A stretch of 11,245 nucleotides of DNA. It comes from CAIMZW01 sp037130455 (GTDB lineage: Bacteria > Actinomycetota > Actinomycetes > Nanopelagicales > Nanopelagicaceae). Every line of letters starts with the position of its first letter. Positions within the stretch are counted from its first letter, which is position 1. This document shows positions 1-6,639 of the stretch, one piece after another. The position numbers were made by a program, and so were the translations under genes. The notes under the pieces are model-generated. The model was not told the DNA's origin. It did no database searches and saw nothing but the letters and a program-made list of their open reading frames with translations. Location of the stretch: assembly GCA_037130455.1 (NCBI GenBank), contig JBAXSZ010000050.1:1-11245 (forward strand). The letters run 5' to 3'.

Positions 1-2
1 CA

Positions 3-1022
3 TTGGTAAGTTCCAATGTTTTCGCCTCGCTTAATGCCACGGCCTTCAACACTACGGCCCAAAATATCGCTGTCGGTACTTTAAAACTCACTCAGGCGAA
101 TAATGGCATTGGTGGTATCACAACCAATATCGGCCTCATCCAACCTGGCGATACCCAGAATCGATATGTTGCGATCACAAATGGTGGATCGTTAGCTGGT
201 TCGGCGATGACTCTTCAGATTGCTGATTCTCAGACTGCAGCGACAATTTCGACTGCTACCGCCTCTGCGGGTACTGCCACTTTCACAACTACTGCAGCTC
301 ACAACTTTGTCGCAGGGCAGACAGTGACAATTTCTGGCGTAACGGTTGCGACAAGCTATAACAATACGAATGTAACCATTGCAGCGACTCCAAGTTCAAC
401 AACCTTTACGGTTGTTGACGCAACTATGACAGGGTCGGGAACCGGCGGAACTGCCACCCCGCTAAGCACACTTACTTCCGATGCGACTAACGGACTAAAG
501 ATCACGGCATATTCCTGTTCGGTAGCTTGGGTTGCAACTACGGGCGTATGTTCTGGCACGATCTCGCCTCTTTTTAGCCCTTCAATTTCGATCACGGCAA
601 TTGCTGCCTCAGCGGGAACGGTGACTTACACAGCTGCAAACAGCCTCGCCGCTGGCAATGTAGTAACCATTACAGGCGCCACCGTGGCTGCATACAACCT
701 GCAAAATGCAGTTGTAGCTTCTGCTTCTGGTACTCAATTCACTGTAACAAGTGCTGCAACTGGTGCCACTTCAACTGCTATAGCCGTGAAAGCGGTCGCC
801 GCAAGTGCGCTAGTTTCTGCCGCTCAAACACTCGTACCGGGTTCTCTGGTGCTTACGGCTGGCGGTACAACTAACGTTCAATTGTCCATGTACTTGCCTT
901 CAACTTTGGCAGAAACCACCATCAATGGCGCTCTACCGGCAACCACACTTCAAGGTGCTGTCGGCTCCATCAAATGGACCTTCACAGAAGCTCAAGTAGC
1001 AGGTACTACTACTAACAGCTAA
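3..1022 (+). CDS. TasA/camelysin-like secreted surface protein with two inserted modules (5' partial)
   Basis: The reading frame is open to the left edge, so the true start and signal peptide lie outside the window; the TTG at 3 is only the first possible codon. The visible 339 residues are rich in Ser, Thr and Ala. The opening segment, FASLNATAFNTTAQ followed by VGTLKLT, resembles the mature N-terminus of SipW-processed TasA/camelysin-type proteins, which are extracellular beta-sandwich proteins that can form fibres. Two similar modules (residues ~81-150 and ~194-262) appear to interrupt this fold. Between them is a Cys pair (C172 and C183) in a Y-x-C...C-S-G-T context that recurs in the next gene. 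The C-terminus is GTTTNS, identical to that of the next protein. The stop is 18 nt before the next ATG, so the two genes are probably co-transcribed. Family membership is inferred from sequence style; the function (surface fibre or matrix) is a guess. Confidence 0.6.
   Translation: MVSSNVFASLNATAFNTTAQNIAVGTLKLTQANNGIGGITTNIGLIQPGDTQNRYVAITNGGSLAGSAMTLQIADSQTAATISTATASAGTATFTTTAAHNFVAGQTVTISGVTVATSYNNTNVTIAATPSSTTFTVVDATMTGSGTGGTATPLSTLTSDATNGLKITAYSCSVAWVATTGVCSGTISPLFSPSISITAIAASAGTVTYTAANSLAAGNVVTITGATVAAYNLQNAVVASASGTQFTVTSAATGATSTAIAVKAVAASALVSAAQTLVPGSLVLTAGGTTNVQLSMYLPSTLAETTINGALPATTLQGAVGSIKWTFTEAQVAGTTTNS
243..452 (+). repeat. Inserted module A (about 70 residues) in the TasA-like protein
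   Basis: Residues ~81-150 follow the pattern ATASAGTATFTT, then a short H-N-F turn, AGQTVTISG, a Y-N-N segment and STTFTV. It aligns with module B at 582-788: ASAGT(A/V)T(F/Y)T, AG(Q/N)xVTI(S/T)G, YN and T(T/Q)FTV. This spacing (small strand, GxxVTIxG, YN, FTV) is common in beta-rich repeats of phage and surface proteins. The codons differ from those of module B, so the duplication is not recent. Confidence 0.6.
582..788 (+). repeat. Inserted module B (about 69 residues) in the TasA-like protein
   Basis: Residues ~194-262 are the second copy of the module, with AASAGTVTYT, AGNVVTITG, AYN and TQFTV in the same order and spacing as module A. It begins right after the Cys-pair loop. The protein after it (residues ~268-339, including LVPGSLVLTAGGTTNVQLSMYLP) again reads like the TasA-type core. 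The module therefore looks like a loop insertion rather than a terminal add-on. Confidence 0.6.
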
Positions 1023-1040
1023 TAACTGATAGATCGAAAA

Positions 1041-1571
1041 ATGAACCAAACTCGGTTACGTCGAATTGGGGCGCTACTGGTAATACTTTATGTATTGCCT
1101 GTGTGCCTCGATTTGGCATCTGCAAGTTTGGGAGCGAAAGCCACTGGAACCCAAAATGTGAGCGTAGGAAATTTTCGTACGGAAGTCACGGCAACGGTAG
1201 ACACACAGAATTTAGGAACTCTCTCCTTAACTACGGGAAACACAGTCCCCACACGCTTTGCGAATTTCTTTGTTCAAAATTTTGGTAGTATTGCTATTAA
1301 GTCTTTCACTTTAAATTTGTCAACGGTTACTGGCTTTACCAACGTTTACTACTGCACAGGCGTGACCGGAGCATTTAGTGCCAAAGCCACATGCGGTACT
1401 GGAACCAGAACTTCTGCGGCACTTTCTACATCACAGTCACTCGTAATCGCTATCCCAGCAGGAGCAAGAATCGCTTTTCAAGTTGTTAGTACAGGCAATA
1501 CGGCGACAACGGTCGCGGGAGTATCAGTGGGGAAAACGAACCTCAATGCTGGGACAACCACCAACTCCTAG
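1041..1571 (+). CDS. Small TasA/camelysin-like secreted protein
   Basis: This is a 176-residue protein with an N-terminal export signal: basic MNQTRLRRIG, hydrophobic ALLVILYVLPVCLDLA, then SAS before the mature chain. The mature part is Thr/Ser/Gly-rich and predicted to be mostly beta-strand. C105 and C118 sit in a Y-Y-C...C-G-T-G-T context like the Cys pair of the preceding protein, suggesting a disulfide-closed loop in an oxidising extracellular setting. The last six residues, GTTTNS, equal those of the neighbour although the codons differ. The ATG at 1041 is 18 nt after the upstream stop, with no clear Shine-Dalgarno, so translational coupling or leaderless-like initiation is likely. It lacks the two inserted modules of the neighbour and may be a second subunit or minor component of the same surface structure. 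The role is inferred, not shown. Confidence 0.6.
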   Translation: MNQTRLRRIGALLVILYVLPVCLDLASASLGAKATGTQNVSVGNFRTEVTATVDTQNLGTLSLTTGNTVPTRFANFFVQNFGSIAIKSFTLNLSTVTGFTNVYYCTGVTGAFSAKATCGTGTRTSAALSTSQSLVIAIPAGARIAFQVVSTGNTATTVAGVSVGKTNLNAGTTTNS

Positions 1572-1614
1572 CCCCAAATTGGGCACGATTTTCGCCCGCC
1601 ACTATCCTTAGTCT

Positions 1615-3108
1615 GTGCCAATTTCACCAATAATCCAAGGGTCCGATACTCAGACGCCCCGTTCCTTTGTGGTTGAGACCTATGGCTGTCAGATGAACGT
1701 TCACGACACAGAACGGATTACAGGTCTACTTCTGGATGCCGGCTGGGTACAGGCGCTGGAGAACTCTGATCCGGACTTGGTGGTCTTTAATACCTGCGCC
1801 GTCCGCGAAAATGCCGACAATAAACTCTATGGAAATCTTTCATTTTTAGCTCCACGCAAGAAGGTAGACTCACATTTCCAGATTGCTGTGGGCGGATGTA
1901 TGGCTCAAAAGGACCAAGATTCCATTATCAAGCGCGCCCCGTATGTGGATGTGGTTTTTGGGACGCACAACATCGGATCGTTGCCGGCTCTTCTAGAACG
2001 AGCCCGGATCGAAGAAGAGTCCCAAGTCGAAATTAAAGAGTCCCTGGAGCATTTTCCTTCCACGCTTCCGGCTCGCAGGCATTCTGCCTTTAGCGCCTGG
2101 GTTTCCGTATCGGTGGGTTGTAGTAACACCTGCACCTTCTGCATTGTGCCTTCTCTTCGGGGGATTGAAAAAGATAGACCTGCCGACGACATCTTGCGCG
2201 AAGTAAGAGCACTGGTGGATCAAGGGGTTATTGAAATTACCTTGTTGGGCCAGAACGTCAATGCGTATGGTGTGGATTTCGGTGACCGTGGCGCTTTCGC
2301 GCAGCTCCTTCGCGATTGCGGGAAAGTGGACGGGTTAGAGCGGATTCGTTTTATGTCGCCACATCCACGCGATTTCACCGACGATGTCATTGCTGCAATG
2401 GCAGAGACTCCCAATGTCATGCCTCATCTTCACATGCCGTTGCAATCTGGATCTGATCGCATTCTTCAAGCCATGCGTCGTTCCTACCGCAGAGACCGCT
2501 ATTTAGGCATTATCGAAAAAGTCCGAAGCGCGATGCCACATTCTTCTATCACTACCGACATCATCGTTGGTTTCCCTGGTGAAACCGATGAAGATTTCCA
2601 AGCAACAATGGATACCGTGGAAGAGGCACAGTTCTTGGCCGCCTACACCTTTCAATATTCTCGTCGTCCAGGAACTCCTGCTGCCACCATGCCAGATCAG
2701 ATTTCCGATGAAGTCATGAAGGAGCGTTACACCGCACTCCATGTTCTGCAGCAAAAAGTTGCGGGAAATGTTCAGGAAAAATTAGTTGGAACCTCACAAG
2801 AGGTAATGGTCGTGGACCACGAAGGTCGTCACGACGGCGAAAGAAGCCGAATGAGCGGGAAAACTCCTGATTTTCGTCTGGTGCATTTCAATGTAGAAGC
2901 AATGAACTCTCCTCGGCCAGGAGATGTAGTGACAGTGTTGATCACGACTGCGACTCCCAACTTTCTTATCGCCGATGGCCTGCCCGTGAATATTCGAAAG
3001 ACCGTTGGTGGCGACGCGCATGAAGCGCGCACCAAAGAGCTGGGGCCAGAGGCGATAATGATCGGGATGCCAACTTTGGCGAACTTAAAACTGAAAATGA
3101 ATAATTAA
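1615..3108 (+). CDS. miaB: tRNA-2-methylthio-N6-dimethylallyladenosine synthase MiaB
   Basis: This radical SAM methylthiotransferase converts i6A37 to ms2i6A37 in tRNAs that read UNN codons. The 497 residues show the full three-part layout. The N-terminal UPF0004 domain has the auxiliary 4Fe-4S ligands C25 (ETYGCQMN), C61 (FNTCAVRENA) and C95 (GGCMAQ). The radical SAM core has the CX3CX2C cluster C169/C173/C176, then LLGQNVNAYG and PLQSGSD. A C-terminal TRAM domain (~383-456) binds tRNA. The start is GTG at 1615, because an in-frame TAG lies at 1609-1611 and no other start precedes the conserved Y-G-C-Q-M-N. There is no recognisable Shine-Dalgarno. The gap to miaA is only 3 nt, which fits co-expression of the enzyme that makes its substrate. 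All key residues are intact, so the assignment is secure. Confidence 0.97.
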   Translation: MPISPIIQGSDTQTPRSFVVETYGCQMNVHDTERITGLLLDAGWVQALENSDPDLVVFNTCAVRENADNKLYGNLSFLAPRKKVDSHFQIAVGGCMAQKDQDSIIKRAPYVDVVFGTHNIGSLPALLERARIEEESQVEIKESLEHFPSTLPARRHSAFSAWVSVSVGCSNTCTFCIVPSLRGIEKDRPADDILREVRALVDQGVIEITLLGQNVNAYGVDFGDRGAFAQLLRDCGKVDGLERIRFMSPHPRDFTDDVIAAMAETPNVMPHLHMPLQSGSDRILQAMRRSYRRDRYLGIIEKVRSAMPHSSITTDIIVGFPGETDEDFQATMDTVEEAQFLAAYTFQYSRRPGTPAATMPDQISDEVMKERYTALHVLQQKVAGNVQEKLVGTSQEVMVVDHEGRHDGERSRMSGKTPDFRLVHFNVEAMNSPRPGDVVTVLITTATPNFLIADGLPVNIRKTVGGDAHEARTKELGPEAIMIGMPTLANLKLKMNN

Positions 3109-3111
3109 TTA

Positions 3112-4023
3112 ATGTCCCACTTGATTGTCATTGGGGGAGCGACTGCAACCGGAAAGAGCGATCTTGCCGTTGCTGTTGCTGAACGACTGGGTGGACAGAT
3201 CATTAACGCTGATTCGATGCAACTGTATAAGGGCATGGATATCGGAACTGCAAAATTGTCTGTTGAAGAGCGACGCGGTGTTGCTCATCACATGCTGGAT
3301 CTGGTCAATGTGAAAACGGATGTGACGGTTGCTTGGTATCAAGAGCATGCCAGAAATTTGGTGGATCAACTTTTGGAATTGGAAGTTCCAGTCATCGTCG
3401 TTGGCGGAACCGGCCTTTATATCAAGGCGATTTTGGATGACCTTAATTTTCCAGATACGGACCCGGAGATTCGGGCCCAACTAGCTGCCGAAGCGGAGGA
3501 GTTAGGTGGGGCAGTGATGCACCGGAGGTTGGCTGATTTAGATCCAGCTGCGGCTCTGGCAATTCCAAAAGAGAATGTGCGCCGAGTTGTCCGAGCCCTT
3601 GAAGTCATTGAAATAACCGGCAAACCTTTTACCGCCAACTTGCCTCGGCAAGATTCCACAAGGTATCCGCAGGCGCTGCAGTTCGGGTTGGCTACCGACC
3701 GAGCCCGCTTGGATGAACGTATAGATGCCCGAGTTGAGCGGATGTGGGCTCAGGGAATTGTTGCCGAAACCGAAGCCTTGATCCAAGCGGGTCTGCTGGA
3801 AGGCAAGACCGCTCAGGCCGCGTTGGGATATGCGCAAATTATCAAGATGAAACAAGGACTGCTTTCAGAACCCGATGCCAAGGCCGAAACTAAGGTGACC
3901 ACGCGTCAATACGCCCGCCGCCAAGAAACCTGGTTTAACCGAGATCAACGGATTGACTGGCTTGCCCCTGCGCCAACTTCAGCGCACCTGGAGCAGGTCC
4001 TAGCGTCTATTATCAAAGCATGA
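3112..4023 (+). CDS. miaA: tRNA dimethylallyltransferase MiaA
   Basis: MiaA transfers the dimethylallyl group from DMAPP to N6 of A37 of tRNA, giving i6A37, the substrate of MiaB encoded just upstream. The protein is 303 residues, a normal length. It has the P-loop GATATGKS (residues 9-16), the substrate-binding NADSMQLYKGMDIGTAK segment (34-50, containing the catalytic Asp), the GGTGLYIKA motif and the tRNA-contacting R-R-V-V-R-A-L-E-V helix. The C-terminal QYARRQETWFNRD segment is typical of the family. The ATG at 3112 lies 3 nt past the miaB stop. Its TGA stop overlaps the dapF start as ATGA, indicating translational coupling. Confidence 0.97.
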   Translation: MSHLIVIGGATATGKSDLAVAVAERLGGQIINADSMQLYKGMDIGTAKLSVEERRGVAHHMLDLVNVKTDVTVAWYQEHARNLVDQLLELEVPVIVVGGTGLYIKAILDDLNFPDTDPEIRAQLAAEAEELGGAVMHRRLADLDPAAALAIPKENVRRVVRALEVIEITGKPFTANLPRQDSTRYPQALQFGLATDRARLDERIDARVERMWAQGIVAETEALIQAGLLEGKTAQAALGYAQIIKMKQGLLSEPDAKAETKVTTRQYARRQETWFNRDQRIDWLAPAPTSAHLEQVLASIIKA

Positions 4024-4814
4024 TCGCTACCTACGGGCATGGAACCGAGAATGATTTCTTGCTCTTTTTCGACCCCGAAAATCAGTTAGCGATCACCGCT
4101 GCCCAGATTCAACGGATGTGTAATCGCCAGACGGGGATCGGAGCGGACGGCATTATTCGAATCGGCAAAGACAATGGCAAGTGGTTTATGGATTACCGAA
4201 ACGGGGACGGCTCCATCGCAGAAATGTGCGGAAATGGGATTCGGGTGATGGCGCGATACCTGGTGGAATGCGGTCATCAACCTTCTGGAATTTTTGCCAT
4301 AAACACCCGCGCTGGAATGCGTTACTTAGCCGTGCCGGAAGTAGAGGATATCTCCGTCAACATGGGTAAGGTCGAAGAAATCTACGGCGAAATTTCGGCA
4401 ACCACCAACGGGCATACCTGGCCCGGTTACAACATCAATGTTGGTAATCCTCATGCCGTTGTTTTTGTTGATGACATGGAAGCAGTTGGCGATTTAATAA
4501 CTATTCCACACGTAGAACCAGAGGATGAATATCCCGAAGGGGTCAATGTTGAATTTGTTCAATTCCAAGCAGATGGTGAATTAAAGATGCGTGTTCACGA
4601 ACGTGGTGTTGGCGAAACCAAATCCTGCGGAACCGGAACTTGTGCAGTAGCACTGGCCGCAACATTGGAAAAGAAGATGCGCCTACCTGCCACCTGGTAT
4701 ATCAATCCACCTGGCGGAAGGTTAAAAGTGGAATTAGATGCTCATTCCAACGCGACCCTGACCGGACCTGCGGTGCTGATACAAGATTATGAAGTGGACT
4801 CCTATTTTGAGTGA
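4020..4814 (+). CDS. dapF: Diaminopimelate epimerase DapF
   Basis: DapF is a PLP-independent epimerase that interconverts LL- and meso-diaminopimelate, supplying lysine synthesis and the peptidoglycan cross-link residue. The 264 residues hold both halves of the pseudosymmetric fold. The catalytic cysteines are C70 (AEMCGNGIRV) and C203 (KSCGTGTCAVA), and the substrate-binding motifs GIGADG, NPHAVVFV and GVNVEFV are present. The N-terminus reads GHGTENDF, where many bacteria have GTGNDF; this Glu variant is usual in Actinomycetota and supports the lineage call. The start ATG overlaps the miaA stop by 4 nt. The 3' end overlaps the next gene by 8 or 26 nt depending on which hflX start is used. 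Confidence 0.97.
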   Translation: MIATYGHGTENDFLLFFDPENQLAITAAQIQRMCNRQTGIGADGIIRIGKDNGKWFMDYRNGDGSIAEMCGNGIRVMARYLVECGHQPSGIFAINTRAGMRYLAVPEVEDISVNMGKVEEIYGEISATTNGHTWPGYNINVGNPHAVVFVDDMEAVGDLITIPHVEPEDEYPEGVNVEFVQFQADGELKMRVHERGVGETKSCGTGTCAVALAATLEKKMRLPATWYINPPGGRLKVELDAHSNATLTGPAVLIQDYEVDSYFE

Positions 4815-6243
4815 TAAAGATTTCGACATTGAACAACTGATTAATGAATCAGCCAGAGTAGCGGCGCAATTCGATGCCGCCGAAGAAGATCAAGCGCATT
4901 ACGAATCCCACCAGGCAGATCTGCAGGACCGCCATGCACTTCGCCGCGTTGCGGGTTTATCGACCGAACTACAAGATATTTCTGATGCTGAATATCGCCA
5001 ACTACTTTTGGAGAAAGTTGTTTTAGTAGGAGTCTGGACTGAAGGCACGGCGCTGGACGCCGAAAACTCCATGAAGGAGTTAGCCGCTTTAGCCGAAACA
5101 GCCGGTTCTGAAGTGATGGATGCCATCATTCAGCGCCGAGATAAGCCAGACCCAGCGACATTTATTGGCTCTGGAAAAGTCACCGAACTTCTTGAAATTG
5201 TTAAGTCCACTGGTGCCGATACCGTGGTCTGCGATGGCGAACTTTCGCCCGCGCAACTACGAACCTTAGAACAGAAAGTTAAGGTCAAAGTTATTGACCG
5301 GACTGCACTGATCCTGGATATTTTCGCCCAGCATGCGAAAAGTCGCGAAGGTAAGGCCCAAGTCGAGCTAGCGCAGATGACTTACCTCTTGCCCCGACTT
5401 CGTGGTTGGGGTGATTCACTCTCCCGTCAGGCCGGTGGAATTGGTGGTCGCGGCCCGGGTGAAACCAAGATCGAAACTGATCGCCGCCGCATTAATGACA
5501 AGATGGCCAAGCTTCGCAAAGAGATCAAAGAGATGAAGGTAGCTCGGGATACCAAACGCATGGACCGGGCTCGCCATGGGATTCCTTCGGTTGCCATTGC
5601 CGGCTATACCAACGCGGGAAAATCATCGCTGATGAACCGTCTTACAAATGCCGGCGTCCTTGTTGAAAACGCCCTCTTTGCAACGCTAGATCCCACGGTT
5701 CGAAAAACTGGCACCGAAGATGGTCGCGTTTACACTTTGGTAGATACCGTTGGCTTTGTTCGGCACCTGCCGCATCAATTGGTGGAAGCGTTTAAATCCA
5801 CACTGGAAGAAGTCGCCGGCGCCGATGTGATTGTCCATGTAGTTGATGGTTCCCACCCCGATCCAATGGAGCAAATCAGGGCGGTGCGAGAAGTCATTAA
5901 CGACATTGGCGGGGGAGATATCCTGGAAATAATCGCCGTCAACAAGGCCGATATCGCTGCCCCAGAAGTGGTCATGCAGATTTTACGAAGCGAATCCAAC
6001 GCCTACGCCTTCTCTGCTCGAACCGGATTTGGCGTAGAAACTCTGATTAAGGCCATTGAGGGCTCACTTCCTCGGCCTCGGGTAGAGATCAGGACGGTAA
6101 TTCCATTTAATCGCGGAGACCTGGTTTCGGCCATTCACCAGCGCGGGGAGATTTTCACTGAGAACTATTTACCTGAAGGTACGGCGCTTCATGCCATGGT
6201 CGATGGCGCACTGGCCAAGCAATTAGAGCCTTTTGGTATTTGA
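4789..6243 (+). CDS. hflX: Ribosome-associated GTPase HflX
   Basis: HflX is a GTPase that binds the 50S subunit and, in studied bacteria, splits stalled or hibernating ribosomes under stress. The 484 residues show the HflX N-terminal domain (~75-215, with the P-A-T-F-I-G-S-G-K motif near 122-130), the glycine-rich linker GGIGGRGPGETKIETDRRR (216-234) and then the G domain. The G domain has G1 GYTNAGKSS (272-280), G3 DTVGF (319-323), G4 NKAD (385-388) and G5 SA (409-410). The start is uncertain. ATG at 4789 overlaps dapF by 26 nt, while TTG at 4807 overlaps it by 8 nt and gives a protein beginning M-S-D-K-D-F. Neither has a good Shine-Dalgarno, so translation probably depends on coupling to dapF. 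In many actinobacteria lexA or nrdR follows nearby; here a CstR-like regulator follows instead. Confidence 0.96.
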   Translation: MKWTPILSDKDFDIEQLINESARVAAQFDAAEEDQAHYESHQADLQDRHALRRVAGLSTELQDISDAEYRQLLLEKVVLVGVWTEGTALDAENSMKELAALAETAGSEVMDAIIQRRDKPDPATFIGSGKVTELLEIVKSTGADTVVCDGELSPAQLRTLEQKVKVKVIDRTALILDIFAQHAKSREGKAQVELAQMTYLLPRLRGWGDSLSRQAGGIGGRGPGETKIETDRRRINDKMAKLRKEIKEMKVARDTKRMDRARHGIPSVAIAGYTNAGKSSLMNRLTNAGVLVENALFATLDPTVRKTGTEDGRVYTLVDTVGFVRHLPHQLVEAFKSTLEEVAGADVIVHVVDGSHPDPMEQIRAVREVINDIGGGDILEIIAVNKADIAAPEVVMQILRSESNAYAFSARTGFGVETLIKAIEGSLPRPRVEIRTVIPFNRGDLVSAIHQRGEIFTENYLPEGTALHAMVDGALAKQLEPFGI

Positions 6244-6244
6244 T

Positions 6245-6275
6245 TTGATATACCCCTAGGGGTATGCTTTACTAT
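6245..6275 (+). promoter_or_regulatory. Candidate sigma-70 promoter of the regulator-reductase operon
   Basis: A TTGATA box at 6245-6250 (candidate -35) and a TACTAT box at 6270-6275 (candidate -10) are separated by 19 nt, starting 1 nt after the hflX stop. The spacer is longer than the ideal 17 nt, as is common in promoters whose spacer carries an operator. The elements were picked by eye and the start of transcription is unknown. Confidence 0.5.
6250..6265. promoter_or_regulatory. CsoR/CstR-type operator palindrome
   Basis: ATACCCCTAGGGGTAT is a perfect 16-bp inverted repeat: A/T-rich ends, a C4 tract, a TA centre and a G4 tract. This matches the general plan of operators bound by CsoR-superfamily repressors (TACCC...GGGTA). 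It lies 36 nt upstream of a gene for exactly such a repressor and between its candidate -35 and -10 elements, so bound protein would block RNA polymerase. Autoregulation is therefore the natural reading. Confidence 0.8.
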
Positions 6276-6289
6276 ATCCACTACGGAGC

Positions 6290-6295
6290 AAGGAG
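6290..6295 (+). promoter_or_regulatory. Strong Shine-Dalgarno of the CstR-like gene
   Basis: AAGGAG ends 5 nt before the ATG at 6301. It stands out because most other starts in this window have no clear Shine-Dalgarno. It fixes the start codon and suggests this gene is translated independently, as the first gene of its own transcript. Confidence 0.75.
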
Positions 6296-6300
6296 TTAAC

Positions 6301-6600
6301 ATGGCAAAGATCACCGCTAAGAAATCACTTTCTCATGTCCTTGAAGACCAGGAGAGTAAGGCTGCAATCTTGAAGCGTTTGAAACGAGCTAATGGCCAAT
6401 TAGCTGCCGTTATTCGTATGTTAGAAGAAGACCGACCATGCAATGACATTGTCACCCAAATGGGTGCTGCCAGTAAGGCGATCAATATCGCAGCGCTGAA
6501 CTTAATCTCTGCCAGCATGCAGGAATGTGTTGTCGAAGGTAAAACAAATGGCGCGGAAGTGAAAGCGCAATTAGAGAAATTGCTGCTGATCTTCGCATAA
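6301..6600 (+). CDS. CsoR-superfamily repressor, CstR-like (persulfide-sensing type)
   Basis: This is a 99-residue all-helical repressor of the CsoR/RcnR/FrmR/CstR superfamily. The family core is visible at residues 24-56: LKRLKRANGQLAAVIRMLEEDRPCNDIVTQ, given here as LKRLKRANGQ followed by the R-M-L-E-E-D-R-P-C helix end. C47 and C76 are 29 residues apart, exactly like the sensing Cys pair of the family. The position four residues before the second Cys, where copper sensors have a His ligand, is Ser (S72). Loss of that His with both Cys kept is the signature of CstR-type sensors, which form inter-subunit di-, tri- or tetrasulfide links with per/polysulfides. The downstream reductase-rhodanese gene supports sulfur rather than copper sensing. 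The protein would bind the palindrome in its own promoter as a tetramer. A metal-sensing role is less likely but not excluded. Confidence 0.88.
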   Translation: MAKITAKKSLSHVLEDQESKAAILKRLKRANGQLAAVIRMLEEDRPCNDIVTQMGAASKAINIAALNLISASMQECVVEGKTNGAEVKAQLEKLLLIFA

Positions 6601-6639
6601 AGAAATTTGCATCATTATAGAAATTGGGCGTTGAGCTAA

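Noticed and set aside
1..1022. Ser/Thr/Ala-rich frame as a non-coding low-complexity artefact
   Set aside because: A 339-codon open frame with ordered TasA-like segments, a Cys pair and two alignable modules, followed by a related gene in the same direction, is better explained as a real secreted protein.
1571..1600. Possible hairpin terminator after the second TasA-like gene (GCCC...GGGC and GGGC...GCCC)
   Set aside because: Only 4-bp stems with a mismatch or wobble and no T-tract follow, which is too weak to call.
4020..4050. GTENDF in DapF as an unusual active-site change
   Set aside because: This Glu form is common in actinobacterial DapF, so it is a lineage mark and not an anomaly.
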